Virus record (IMG/VR): IMGVR_UViG_3300030090_004637
Span: 1 to 37,755 of that record
Source: a virus
Reading direction: 5' to 3' (one strand)
Length of the DNA: 37,755 bases
Position 1 is the first letter of the stretch. Each line of letters opens with the position of its first letter. The notes beneath the pieces are model-generated. The model was not told the origin of the DNA, did no database searches, and worked only from the letters and a program-made list of their open reading frames with translations. The translations under genes and the position numbers were made by a program. This document shows positions 8,669-17,144 of this stretch, piece by piece.

Positions 8669-9180
8669 GTGAGACTGCTGTTCAAGAGCCTGTGATAAAG
8701 GATATTTCGCGTGAGCCGAGGGTTTGGCCTCAGAATGCTCCAAGAGAAGTAACCCATACAATCGCGCTCATACCGCCCAATTATGTGCAGACTCTGTGGG
8801 ACGATGTGGAAGAATTGCTGGCTCCTGCGATTGCAAGGTCTCGCGGAAGGTGGGACATGCAGTCTTTGTATGAGTCAATCAGAAATTTAGAGCAGCATTT
8901 ATGGGTTGCGTTTAACGAAGAAGGAGTTATCGAGGGGGTAGGGACTACGGAGTTTGTTTTCTACCCCAGAAAGAAAATGCTGGCAATGCAGTATCTTGGC
9001 GGTACTAATTTTAATGGTTGGGTATGGGACATGCTGGGTCGTTTCAATTCATGGGCTAAAGACAATCAATGCGATGGTATTGAAGGAACCGCAAGGCATG
9101 GATTTTGGAAATGGCTGGAGCAGGATGGATTTGTCCGGTCATATACCACTTATGAAAAAAATGTAGAGGTTGAAAAATGA
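8665..9180 (+). CDS. GNAT-fold-like phage protein, possibly virion-associated
   Basis: The 171-residue protein looks like an acetyltransferase-fold protein. It has a W-V-A-F-N-E-E-G-V-I-E-G-V-G-T-T-E-F strand pair, an aromatic Y-L-G-G-T-N-F-N-G-W segment, then helix and G-F-W-K-W-L-E-Q-D-G-F near the end, like the K-x-G-F ending of GNAT proteins. The usual R/Q-x-x-G-x-G/A coenzyme loop is not clear, so it may be inactive. T7 gp13, which helps assemble internal virion proteins, has a related look; sitting between large internal proteins, this one may do the same. Start and stop both overlap neighbours by four bases. Confidence 0.65.
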   Translation: MSETAVQEPVIKDISREPRVWPQNAPREVTHTIALIPPNYVQTLWDDVEELLAPAIARSRGRWDMQSLYESIRNLEQHLWVAFNEEGVIEGVGTTEFVFYPRKKMLAMQYLGGTNFNGWVWDMLGRFNSWAKDNQCDGIEGTARHGFWKWLEQDGFVRSYTTYEKNVEVEK

Positions 9181-10235
9181 GCAAAGGTGGAAGTGGCCGT
9201 ATGCCAGCCACAGAAATGACAACAACGACCAGCAACCTTCCTGAGTATGCTGAACCTTATTTTCGTCAGGCGATGGAACGTACTATCTACGAGACCATGC
9301 GCCCTTATGAAACCTATGCTGGTTCGCGTTTAATGGATTTTACAGATGAAGAACGGGCGGCGATGCAGGGCATGACCCAGATGGCTCAATCCGGTGCGCC
9401 TCTCCAGTTTCGGCAGGCCAGTGATATTGCCGCAGGAGTTGGTTATCAGCCAATGGGGAGAGGGTACGATGTCGCTTCTCAGTACATGGCTCCAGATATA
9501 GAGACTGGATTTGCACCAGGCACTGTCGCTGATCCAGAAACGCTCCAGCGTTACATGGATCCGTATCAGCAGATGGTAACGGACATTGAAAAGCGTGAAG
9601 CAGCAAGACAATCAGACATTATGGGAAGCCAGATTGGTCAGCAGGCAGCACAGACTGGCGGTATGGGTGGCTACAGAGAAGCCATTATGCAGGCCGAGCG
9701 TGAGCGCAATCTTGGCCAACAGTTAGGGGACATACAGGCCAGAGGTTCACAGAGGGCATTTGGTCAGGCACAACAAGCATTTGAGGCTGACAGAGCCGCA
9801 AGATTACAAGCTGCCAGAATGGGAATGAGCGCCCAAGCAATTGAAGACAGGGCAAGACAAGCTCAAGCAAGGCTTGGCTTGGCGGGTCTTGGAGAAGATC
9901 GTGCTACTGAGGCGCAAAGATTGCAAGCCTCGCGGTTACTGGGTGGTTTGGGAGATCAATCACAGCGTCAGGCTTATGAGCGATTGCAGAACATGCAGGC
10001 GGCTGGTGAGATGCAAAGAATGCTCGGTCAACAAGGTCTCACGATGGGTTATGAGGACTTTTTGCGTCAACAAGCCTATCCGAGAGAGCAGCTTGCTATG
10101 CTGAACAACATGCTAAGAGGGTTGCCTATACAAGCTGGATCGACTACGGCTACCTACGGTGGTCCAGGCTCATTAGAGCGGCTGCTAGGAAGTGGTATTG
10201 CTGGTGTCGGCTTGTACCGTGGCCTGACACAATAG
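9177..10235 (+). CDS. Gln/Ala-rich helical virion protein
   Basis: This 352-residue protein is mostly long helices rich in Gln, Ala, Arg and Glu (about residues 120-290). The N-terminal part has F-T-D-E-E-R-A-A-M-Q-G-M, and the middle has Y-M-D-P-Y-Q-Q-M-V-T-D-I and G-G-M-G-G-Y-R-E-A-I. I recall this pattern from many uncultured marine phage genomes but know no function. The C-terminus turns Gly-rich (G-G-P-G-S-L-E-R-L-L-G-S-G-I-A-G-V-G). It starts on ATGA at the GNAT stop. Coiled-coil composition and neighbours suggest an internal virion or ejection protein. Confidence 0.65.
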   Translation: MSKGGSGRMPATEMTTTTSNLPEYAEPYFRQAMERTIYETMRPYETYAGSRLMDFTDEERAAMQGMTQMAQSGAPLQFRQASDIAAGVGYQPMGRGYDVASQYMAPDIETGFAPGTVADPETLQRYMDPYQQMVTDIEKREAARQSDIMGSQIGQQAAQTGGMGGYREAIMQAERERNLGQQLGDIQARGSQRAFGQAQQAFEADRAARLQAARMGMSAQAIEDRARQAQARLGLAGLGEDRATEAQRLQASRLLGGLGDQSQRQAYERLQNMQAAGEMQRMLGQQGLTMGYEDFLRQQAYPREQLAMLNNMLRGLPIQAGSTTATYGGPGSLERLLGSGIAGVGLYRGLTQ

Positions 10236-10244
10236 AGGATATTT

Positions 10245-12224
10245 ATGAACATTCTTGAGCAGGAAAATATTATTAAAGGCGCACCCGATGAGGTGTTGTT
10301 GCAGGAAGCGCAAGCACCTTCGGGGCAGCTTCCTCAGTTTCTTGTCGTATCAGAAATTCAGCGCAGAAAAGAAATGCGTAATCGGTTTGCGGCTCAAGAA
10401 ACGCAACCAGAGCAAACGGTCTCAGAACAGATTGTTGCCGAAGCCTCTGCTCCACAGGGAATTGCAGGACTGCCTGCACAGATTCCCACTATGCCTGATC
10501 AAGCCATGCCCTCAGAGATGATGGCCACTACAGGCGCTCCTGTAGACCCACAGATGGGAATGATGTCCGGTGGCGGGATAGTAGAAATGCAAGAGGGCAG
10601 GCAGGTTCCTCGCAACGAGGGATTGCAAAGCGCAATAATGGAGGTTCTGACTGGAAAATACACTCCAGAGGATAAGCTCATTAATGAGCTAGTAAAAAGA
10701 TCGGGCATTCCTGTACTTAGGGACGTGCATAGCAAGCAAGGAACTCTACGTTTGAACAGGCCGAATATTTTCGGAAAAAACAGTGAAATGATGTTTCGAT
10801 ATAACCCAAGGCAGGAGACTGGCGGAGTTCAGTTCATTAAGCGGTTTCAGGATGGTGGTTTAATTAATAATGAAGAGGAAGAGGTGATCGATCCTAATGT
10901 ACAAGGGCCAGTATCTACTTCAGGTATTCTTCATTCGGCGGATCAACAAATTGATGAATCTCTTCTGCCTGAAAACATACGCAGGTATGCAGAAGAAAAT
11001 TCTGAGCGTTTAAGTCAACAAGGGGCAACGGACGAAAACGCAATAACCCCTATGCAAGCAATGTTAGATGCGCGTAGAAGGGCGGATGAAGAACGATATG
11101 CAGGGCTTCAAGATTACATGCAAGAAACTCTGCAAAGGGACGAAGAACGACAAAGAAAATCGATGATGTCTGATGCGTTAATTAATATCGGTGCTGGCAT
11201 CGCCTCTGGTAATATTGGTGCAGGTCTTGAGAAGGCTGGAGCTTCGGTGGCTGCGGCTCGAAAAGCGCAACGTGACCGCAGACACGCTCTTGAGTTACAG
11301 ATGTTGAAAGAAAGGCCGGGGGTAGCAGGAGCAAGTGGGTTTAGAGTTCAATCAACCCAAATATTAGAGAATGGAAATATCGGCCTTGTGATGAGCGATG
11401 GGACGATTGTTGATACTGGTAAGAAATCATTAAGAACGGCTGGACGTTCAATTAGAGTGATAGCTGGAGTTCCTCACATTGTTGATGCCGTGACTCAAGA
11501 GTGGGTTCCCTTGAGTACGCAAGCTGGAGAAATAGGATTTGAAACAGCTAGGTCACAGGCAGAGTTTGAAGAACAGCAAAGACAAGAAAGGCTCACGCAG
11601 GCTCCAAGAGTTGCAAATGCTCTATATGAGGCAGTAAATACCACGGGTACTGTCGATGAGGCGGTAGAAAATGCTATGGAATTTTTAGAGAGCAATACTA
11701 CGGCTGGCGCGATTGGTGGTACTTTGAATTGGATTCCCGGTACTGATATGTTCGCTCTTGGACTTACCCTTGATACGCTCAAGGCTAATCTTGGTTTTGA
11801 TAGATTGCAACGAATGCGGAATGCTTCTCCGACAGGGGGCGCGTTAGGGCAGGTTTCTGACAATGAGATTCGATTTTTAGTGAGGGCCGCTGGAGCTATT
11901 GAACAGGGGCTTCCGCCACACATTTTGAGAGAAAGACTGGGGTATCTTCTTGAGGAATATAAGGGATTCAGAGATTCGGCAATAAGTGATTTTATTTCTC
12001 ATGCAGATGCTGTAGAAAATGAAGACGTACAAAAAGATTATGAACGTAGAATTGACCTTATCAGGCGAAAGGCCGAGAATCCCGCCGCTTCTCCGGGTTC
12101 AAGGCGGTCGAGTCAAGCCGTTGTAGACGCATGGGATGACTTTCAAAGAAGGTACGGTAATGTTGAGTCTATAAGCGAGGCTGATGAGCTAAACCAAATA
12201 GCCGCCGATTTAGGAGGGACTTGA
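10245..12224 (+). CDS. Large virion protein, probable ejection/internal protein
   Basis: The 659-residue protein begins with a helix, then Pro/Met-rich segments. M-M-S-G-G-G-I-V-E-M-Q-E-G (about 103-115) matches the motif of the protein at 6227. A F-Q-D-G-G-L segment follows at about 200. A charged coiled-coil region (A-R-R-R-A-D-E-E-R-Y, about 275-310) precedes an Ala/Gly stretch (I-N-I-G-A-G-I-A-S-G) and a helical C-terminal domain. No catalytic motif is recognised. The next start is five bases after the stop, so it lies in the same transcript as its neighbours. Confidence 0.65.
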   Translation: MNILEQENIIKGAPDEVLLQEAQAPSGQLPQFLVVSEIQRRKEMRNRFAAQETQPEQTVSEQIVAEASAPQGIAGLPAQIPTMPDQAMPSEMMATTGAPVDPQMGMMSGGGIVEMQEGRQVPRNEGLQSAIMEVLTGKYTPEDKLINELVKRSGIPVLRDVHSKQGTLRLNRPNIFGKNSEMMFRYNPRQETGGVQFIKRFQDGGLINNEEEEVIDPNVQGPVSTSGILHSADQQIDESLLPENIRRYAEENSERLSQQGATDENAITPMQAMLDARRRADEERYAGLQDYMQETLQRDEERQRKSMMSDALINIGAGIASGNIGAGLEKAGASVAAARKAQRDRRHALELQMLKERPGVAGASGFRVQSTQILENGNIGLVMSDGTIVDTGKKSLRTAGRSIRVIAGVPHIVDAVTQEWVPLSTQAGEIGFETARSQAEFEEQQRQERLTQAPRVANALYEAVNTTGTVDEAVENAMEFLESNTTAGAIGGTLNWIPGTDMFALGLTLDTLKANLGFDRLQRMRNASPTGGALGQVSDNEIRFLVRAAGAIEQGLPPHILRERLGYLLEEYKGFRDSAISDFISHADAVENEDVQKDYERRIDLIRRKAENPAASPGSRRSSQAVVDAWDDFQRRYGNVESISEADELNQIAADLGGT

Positions 12225-12228
12225 GCCA

Positions 12229-14232
12229 ATGGAAATTACCAGCCAAGAACACGCCAATCAGGTTATAGCAGGCATACCAAACAACGAATATGGCGCTGTA
12301 GGGTCACCAGAGAGAGAGGAGGCGATGAATGCCCTACGAGCTTATAGGGACAGCGTATTACGACCTTCTCCTGTTCCAGAAAATGGCGTTGATGACGTTG
12401 TTGCTGATGTTGAGGTGGCGGCCCCCTCTGTAGCTAGAGGTGCGGGACTCACTGCAAGAGGTCTTGCTCAAGGCGCGGCTGGGCTTGCCGGAATAGTTCA
12501 CGATCCTTTGGCTATGTTAATGAATTATGGCTTGGAAGCGGCTGGAGCGCCAGAAAAGTATAGATTCCACGAGAATTTAAGACAGTTGACTTCTGATCAA
12601 TTAACAGGTCTTGGCCTTCCCTCTCCTGAGACAGGAGCAGAGCGTATTTCTGGCATGATTTCAGAAGGAGTAGGCGGGGGTGGACTGGTTGCAAAATTGG
12701 CTACTTTGCCAACGATAGCTGCAAGATCGCCATATATAGCGAAAATACTCAGCAGTCCTTATGAGGTTTTCGGCGCGGGTGCTGCTGGAGGTGGTTCTCA
12801 GTATGCCGCCGAGAAAGGTGCTGGGCCAGTTGGTCAAGTAATTGCTGGAATTGGTACTGCTATCTCAGCGCCACTCTCAGTTGGAGCAGTGAAAGGCATA
12901 GCAAATACTGCTACTTATTTTACTGACAAGTCAGCAGGAAGACGGGCTGGCAGAAAGCTGGTAGAAGCCACTGATTATCCAGAGCTTGCAATAAAAAATC
13001 TTGAAGATGCAGAAGAGATAGTACCCGGCTCTCAGCCAACCACAGGAGTTGCTTCTGCAAGAGGGGAAATAGACCCTGAAACGGGTCTTATTTATGGGGA
13101 TGCTGGCTTGTTACAAGCAGAGGCGATACTAAGAGCTAATAACCCTAATTTATTTTCTTTGAGGCTTTCCCAGCAAAACGCAGCGCGTAGAGCTTATCTC
13201 CAATCTCAAATTGATGAACTGGGTGATCCAGAAACAATGAGATTGGCTAGAGATGCGGTGACTGCTCCCATGAGAGAGGAGGCTCTAAGACAAGGTAAGG
13301 TAGTTAACATAGAGCCAGTTTTGAGTCGTATAGATGGCATATTGCAAAGCGCGAGGGGAACAAGAGATGCGGTTAAGCAATCATTGCCTGATTATAGAAA
13401 GAGGCTTCAAGAAATCAAGAATCTAGACTCAGCCGATGAAGCCGATAGGCTTTATGAGTTAAGAAAAGACATGTCTGATGATATGAGTGGATCAGCCGAC
13501 TCAGCTAAGTCCGGACGGAGACTTGCAAAAGCCGAAATACAAAATGTAAGGAATGCCCTAGATGATGCTATTGAAGAGGTGTCGCCGGGCTATAAAGCAT
13601 ATCTCGAACAATACCGCCGATTATCGCAGAGGGTGAACCAAGCAGAGAGATTGACCATTATGAGGGACAGAGCACTGGGAAAAAGAGACCCTTTAACTGG
13701 TCAAGAAATGTTCTCTCAGGCAAAATTTAGAACCCTAGTTTTAGGGGAAAAAGGTAAACGAGGAATGTCTAGGGTATTGACTGACGATCAATTAATCGTC
13801 ATGACTAAAATAGCTGATGACCTAGATCGCGCAATGACTATTACCAGTCCTCAAGTAAAGGCTGCTGGCTCTGATACCGCAAGAAATACGGTGGGAAACG
13901 CTCTTGGTACTGTTGTGGGAGATGTCTTAGCTAACAACAGAACTATGCGTTTAGCCGGACAGGTTTTGTCTTGGGTCGGAAAATTAACTAAAGCAAAACA
14001 GAATGAATTAATCATAGAGGCAATGTTAGACCCAAAATTAGCTGCCATGCTTATGAGGGATGCAACAAGAATTGATTCGCTTAGAGCATCAAGAGCTTTA
14101 TGGGATAAGTACGTTTCATTAAACATGGGGGCTATGATTGGGATGGCTGCAAGCGAAGACCCCTTGTTAGTGACAGAAAGACAGGGCTATGAAAATGAAG
14201 TAGCTGATCTTTCAGAAGATGTTCCAGAATAA
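12229..14232 (+). CDS. Large helical virion protein with Ala/Gly hydrophobic segments
   Basis: The 667-residue protein has an N-terminal charged helix. At about residues 65-100 is an Ala/Gly-rich region (A-R-G-L-A-Q-G-A-A-G-L-A-G-I), with further Gly/Ala stretches near 140-230. A long coiled-coil domain with many Arg/Glu/Asp residues spans about 330-480. Such alternation of helices and glycine-rich hydrophobic parts suits internal virion proteins that form a channel during DNA ejection, but no family is recognised. It ends on TAATG shared with the spanin gene. Confidence 0.65.
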   Translation: MEITSQEHANQVIAGIPNNEYGAVGSPEREEAMNALRAYRDSVLRPSPVPENGVDDVVADVEVAAPSVARGAGLTARGLAQGAAGLAGIVHDPLAMLMNYGLEAAGAPEKYRFHENLRQLTSDQLTGLGLPSPETGAERISGMISEGVGGGGLVAKLATLPTIAARSPYIAKILSSPYEVFGAGAAGGGSQYAAEKGAGPVGQVIAGIGTAISAPLSVGAVKGIANTATYFTDKSAGRRAGRKLVEATDYPELAIKNLEDAEEIVPGSQPTTGVASARGEIDPETGLIYGDAGLLQAEAILRANNPNLFSLRLSQQNAARRAYLQSQIDELGDPETMRLARDAVTAPMREEALRQGKVVNIEPVLSRIDGILQSARGTRDAVKQSLPDYRKRLQEIKNLDSADEADRLYELRKDMSDDMSGSADSAKSGRRLAKAEIQNVRNALDDAIEEVSPGYKAYLEQYRRLSQRVNQAERLTIMRDRALGKRDPLTGQEMFSQAKFRTLVLGEKGKRGMSRVLTDDQLIVMTKIADDLDRAMTITSPQVKAAGSDTARNTVGNALGTVVGDVLANNRTMRLAGQVLSWVGKLTKAKQNELIIEAMLDPKLAAMLMRDATRIDSLRASRALWDKYVSLNMGAMIGMAASEDPLLVTERQGYENEVADLSEDVPE

Positions 14233-14651
14233 TGAAACTGAGTCTGCTTCTAGGATTAGCCCTAATCATCACTGCCGCAGGCTCTTACTTCTATATCAAT
14301 ATGCAGAAGGCTCAGATAGAGCGGTTACAGGTAGAGTTACAGACTGCGGTGAACAATCAGGCGGTTCTGGAAGCCACGATTGCTAATCAGAATGCGCAGT
14401 TGCAAGAGCAACTGGAAAATCAAAGAGTTAATCAAGCGCGTATCGCAGAGCTTTCTGAGGCTAATGATGAAGCCCGCCAGGAAGTGACGCAATTACGTAA
14501 CACATTTGCTAGGCATGATTTAAACTCTCTGGCGATTGCACGACCTGGGTTAATTGAAAATGCCGTTAACCGAGGCACAAGGCAGGTGGGTGAAGCCCTC
14601 GCTGCGTTAACAAATCCGAGACAATTCGATGAAGTGGTTTCTGCTGATTAG
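14232..14651 (+). CDS. Rz-like inner-membrane spanin
   Basis: The 139-residue protein has an N-terminal membrane helix (L-L-L-G-L-A-L-I-I-T-A-A-G-S-Y-F, about residues 4-20). A long Gln/Glu/Asn-rich coiled coil follows (about 25-100). The end carries L-A-I-A-R-P-G-L-I-E-N-A-V-N, which is typical of Rz-type i-spanins. It would sit in the inner membrane with the coiled coil in the periplasm and bind the lipoprotein made from the next gene. The next gene starts 23 bases before this stop, in another frame, the usual overlapping i-spanin/o-spanin layout. Confidence 0.8.
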   Translation: MKLSLLLGLALIITAAGSYFYINMQKAQIERLQVELQTAVNNQAVLEATIANQNAQLQEQLENQRVNQARIAELSEANDEARQEVTQLRNTFARHDLNSLAIARPGLIENAVNRGTRQVGEALAALTNPRQFDEVVSAD

Positions 14652-15033
14652 CCTGTTATGGCTGCAAGGATGTTCGACAATGGGCGGTCTGTTTGGGGGA
14701 AGCACTGCTGTTCCTGAAGTCAGGCCCGTTGAGGTGGTTACAATCACCGAGCCTGCACCTATGTATCACCCGCCCCTACCAGAGTCTGTCGTTCCCGCTG
14801 AGGTGGAATGGACGGTTCTGAATCCTTCTGTGATGCGGGAATATATTGAAAACTATGATGAAGGAAATGCGCCAGCTATGGCCTACTACGGATTGAGTTC
14901 TCAGGGCTATGAAAACCTTTCCAATAATTTTGCAGATGTGAGAAGGTATATACGCCAAGTTCTTAATATTATTAAATATTACAGGGATAATGACCCGACT
15001 CGAAAAGATGAGGCTGAAACAACGGAAGAATGA
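14629..15033 (+). CDS. Rz1-like outer-membrane lipoprotein spanin
   Basis: The 134-residue protein begins with a lipoprotein signal, W-F-L-L-I-S-L-L-W-L-Q-G-C, so C15 would be lipid-modified. A Pro-rich segment (E-V-R-P-V-E-V-V-T-I-T-E-P-A-P-M-Y-H-P-P) comes next, then W-T-V-L-N-P-S-V-M, as in o-spanins. At 134 residues it is longer than classical Rz1, and the C-terminal half forms charged helices. Overlap with the Rz-like gene and the lipobox support the call. The pair would fuse inner and outer membranes at lysis, confirming a Gram-negative host. Confidence 0.75.
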   Translation: MKWFLLISLLWLQGCSTMGGLFGGSTAVPEVRPVEVVTITEPAPMYHPPLPESVVPAEVEWTVLNPSVMREYIENYDEGNAPAMAYYGLSSQGYENLSNNFADVRRYIRQVLNIIKYYRDNDPTRKDEAETTEE

Positions 15034-15034
15034 T

Positions 15035-15349
15035 ATGGACAATGAACCAATAAAGAAAAAAATCGACCTTGAGGTAGAAGTAACTCCTAACAACATAGGG
15101 GTAAATCCTTATCAGAAATGGGTTCATCTAGCCAAAACCGTAGACGCATGGCGTATCTTTCCGCGAGTGTTTGTGGGTGTATATATCTATCTGTTATATG
15201 CGGTTGTCATGTGGTTTATGACCATTGATGAGCCTAATTTAGAGCAGGCTGGTTTGGTGTCGGTTGTTGTAGGTGCTATGGCTGCTGTATTTGGAATCTA
15301 TGCCGGAACCTCTGGGCAGTCTAAGAAGTTTAAGGGTGAAGAAGAATGA
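15035..15349 (+). CDS. Two-TM holin-like protein
   Basis: This 104-residue protein has a charged N-terminus (M-D-N-E-P-I-K-K-K-I) and two hydrophobic helices at about 44-62 (V-F-V-G-V-Y-I-Y-L-L-Y-A-V-V) and 71-90 (G-L-V-S-V-V-V-G-A-M-A-A-V-F-G-I-Y). The tail is short and Lys/Glu-rich. I recall the same protein in marine phages beside lysis genes. I chose the ATG at 15035, with GGAAG upstream; an earlier in-frame ATG at 14990 lies within the spanin gene. Holin is the best guess from topology and from the spanin genes just before it. Confidence 0.65.
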   Translation: MDNEPIKKKIDLEVEVTPNNIGVNPYQKWVHLAKTVDAWRIFPRVFVGVYIYLLYAVVMWFMTIDEPNLEQAGLVSVVVGAMAAVFGIYAGTSGQSKKFKGEEE

Positions 15350-15627
15350 ACGATGCCTTTGCCTTGATCGGTGACGTAGGGTTTCCCATTGCTATTGCTT
15401 TGATTGCAGGGTTCTTCATATTTCTGACTATTAAGTACATTCTGGAAAGCGTTATCGGGCAGGTCAACGGCATACATGGGATTGTTCAAGCCCTTGATAA
15501 CAGGGTAAAAACCATGAATCATGATATTGTCAGGCTTGATGCAACGATTTGTAGTGTTCTTGGGATCAGGCCCGATTTGAATAGAATTGCCAGAGCCGAT
15601 GGGAAAGAAGATGCTAGGCGAGACTGA
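15346..15627 (+). CDS. Small membrane protein A (tandem pair)
   Basis: The 93-residue protein has one strong membrane helix at about residues 13-32 (F-P-I-A-I-A-L-I-A-G-F-F-I-F-L). A helical region follows with D-N-R-V-K-T-M-N-H-D-I-V-R-L, then a basic/acidic tail. The next gene product has the same plan (G-F-P-I near the start and D-I-x-R-L after the helix), so the two look like diverged duplicates. Both genes overlap their neighbours. A single helix plus cytoplasmic coiled coil could be holin-like or an accessory of the curli-type block directly downstream. Confidence 0.65.
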   Translation: MNDAFALIGDVGFPIAIALIAGFFIFLTIKYILESVIGQVNGIHGIVQALDNRVKTMNHDIVRLDATICSVLGIRPDLNRIARADGKEDARRD

Positions 15628-15887
15628 TGGAAGGTATAGCGGCAGCGGTCAGCGAGTATGGCTTTCCAATAGTTGCTACGGTGGGTCTGCTCTATATGAT
15701 TCATTTTATATGGAACTTTATAACCAATAATATCAAGACAAAACTGGCAGAGGCTAACGTCACGTTGATCAAACTCATCGATAGATGTCGTATGCTCGAT
15801 AATGACATCATAAGGTTACAGCAGAAGTTGGATACAGTAATTGAGTTACGGGAGCAGAAAGATGAAAAAGTGGTTGATAACGATTAG
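15627..15887 (+). CDS. Small membrane protein B (tandem pair)
   Basis: This is an 86-residue protein with Y-G-F-P-I-V-A-T-V-G-L-L-Y-M-I-H-F-I-W (about residues 11-29) as its membrane helix and a coiled coil afterwards (N-D-I-I-R-L-Q-Q-K-L). It resembles protein A upstream in layout and in short motifs. The ATG overlaps the previous TGA by one base. The csgF-like gene begins 26 bases before this stop, so the two are translated from one message and perhaps coupled. Confidence 0.65.
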   Translation: MEGIAAAVSEYGFPIVATVGLLYMIHFIWNFITNNIKTKLAEANVTLIKLIDRCRMLDNDIIRLQQKLDTVIELREQKDEKVVDND

Positions 15888-16326
15888 TTTATTTGCGACT
15901 CCTGTAGTAGCGAGCGATCTTGTATTTCAATTCAAAAACCCTTCTTTTAATGGCATAGGACAGTCAGCTCATTATCTGACCATTGACGAGCAGGAGCGTA
16001 GCCGCAAACAGTCTCTTCGGGAGGAAGCTGAGGCCAAGGCAGAAGAAGCACTAAGGGCTGAGGAAAACACTACGCTTGCAAAATTTATAAGAAATCTTGA
16101 ATCAAGAATTTTTTCCCAGCTTTCCAGAGATTTAGCAGAATCTTTGTTTAACTCTGAGACAGGCGGTTCAGGCGGCGTTATTGATCTGGAAGGCAATAGC
16201 ATTGCCTTTGTTAATACAGGTACTGAAATCGTTTTGACAGTTACTGATACAGACGGAGCAATTACCGAAATAAGAATCCCTGTGGGAACTTTCGGTATTT
16301 GTAGTACGGACGAGTGCGGTATCTAG
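15862..16326 (+). CDS. csgF: CsgF-like curli assembly factor
   Basis: The 154-residue protein has a signal peptide (M-K-K-W-L-I-T-I-S-L-F-A-T-P-V-V-A, cut before S-D). The mature N-terminus L-V-F-Q-F-K-N-P-S-F matches the CsgF segment that in E. coli plugs into the CsgG pore and forms a second constriction. An Ala/Glu-rich helix follows (about 55-85), then helices and a C-terminal beta part (V-L-T-V-T-D-T-D-G), as in CsgF. It is slightly longer than the E. coli protein, mainly through the helical segment. The ATG at 15862 gives the signal peptide directly; an in-frame ATG 21 bases upstream does not. It overlaps csgG by 13 bases. Confidence 0.88.
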   Translation: MKKWLITISLFATPVVASDLVFQFKNPSFNGIGQSAHYLTIDEQERSRKQSLREEAEAKAEEALRAEENTTLAKFIRNLESRIFSQLSRDLAESLFNSETGGSGGVIDLEGNSIAFVNTGTEIVLTVTDTDGAITEIRIPVGTFGICSTDECGI

Positions 16327-17144
16327 TTTTATGTTTAGCAGTATTAGCACTTTCTGGTTGTGTTAGTGTTGATCCGTACCGATGCGGGACGCTGAGTAAT
16401 TACTGCTCGCCACCACCAGAGGTAAAGCGCCCTACTTTGACAGAACTGGTTAATTTACCCATTCCTCGTCAAAAAGCTGTGGTATCGGTGTATAACTTTC
16501 TTGATCTTACAGGGCAAAGGGCCACGGCGGATAACATGGCGTTATTTTCTACTGCTGTAACGCAGGGGGCTGATTCTTTCCTGATTGACGCACTCATGGC
16601 TGCTGGAAACGGAAAATGGTTTTTAATCGCGGAACGGGGGGAATTAGACTCCCTGACGCGGGAAAGACAACTGATTATATCCACCAGAAGCACTTATGAC
16701 GGCGAGGGTGCAAACCAGTTACAGCCATTGTTGTTCAGCGGATTGATAATGTCAGGTGGTATCATTGGTTACGACACAAACCTCAGAAGTGGCGGTATAG
16801 GCGCTAGGTATCTGGGCATAGGGCTTAACGCACAACATCGCGTAGATGAAGTTACAGTGGCTCTCAGAGTTGTTCTGGTGCAAACCGGACAAATTTTATT
16901 AAATGTAATTACGAGCAAACAAGTATATTCAACGTCAACGGGATTTGATACCTTCAGATTTACGGAAAACGGTACTGAATTAGTTGAGGTTGAAGCTGGC
17001 GTTGCTAGAAATGAAACAGCAACCTATGCCGTCAGGAGTGCCATTGAGCAAGCAGTGCTTGAAATAGTGCATCAGGGCATAGCACAGGACTTGTGGGATT
17101 ACCAGCCACAAACAGAGGAGACCGAAAATGAAAATCTTAATTAA
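16314..17144 (+). CDS. csgG: CsgG-like curli secretion channel lipoprotein
   Basis: CsgG forms a nonameric outer-membrane pore that exports curlin subunits. This 276-residue protein has a lipobox L-A-L-S-G-C (C16). Close CsgG signatures follow: V-V-S-V-Y-N, F-S-T-A-V (78-82), G-I-I-G-Y-D-T-N and G-G-I-G-A-R-Y-L-G-I-G, then L-R-V-V...T-G-Q-I-L and a final D-L-W-D. Length equals E. coli CsgG. The constriction loop differs: F78 matches E. coli F56, but the preceding residue is Leu (Asn55 in E. coli) and the Tyr51 position is not aromatic. GTG is the start, overlapping csgF by 13 bases. No CsgE or CsgC is seen. Confidence 0.92.
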   Translation: MRYLVLCLAVLALSGCVSVDPYRCGTLSNYCSPPPEVKRPTLTELVNLPIPRQKAVVSVYNFLDLTGQRATADNMALFSTAVTQGADSFLIDALMAAGNGKWFLIAERGELDSLTRERQLIISTRSTYDGEGANQLQPLLFSGLIMSGGIIGYDTNLRSGGIGARYLGIGLNAQHRVDEVTVALRVVLVQTGQILLNVITSKQVYSTSTGFDTFRFTENGTELVEVEAGVARNETATYAVRSAIEQAVLEIVHQGIAQDLWDYQPQTEETENENLN

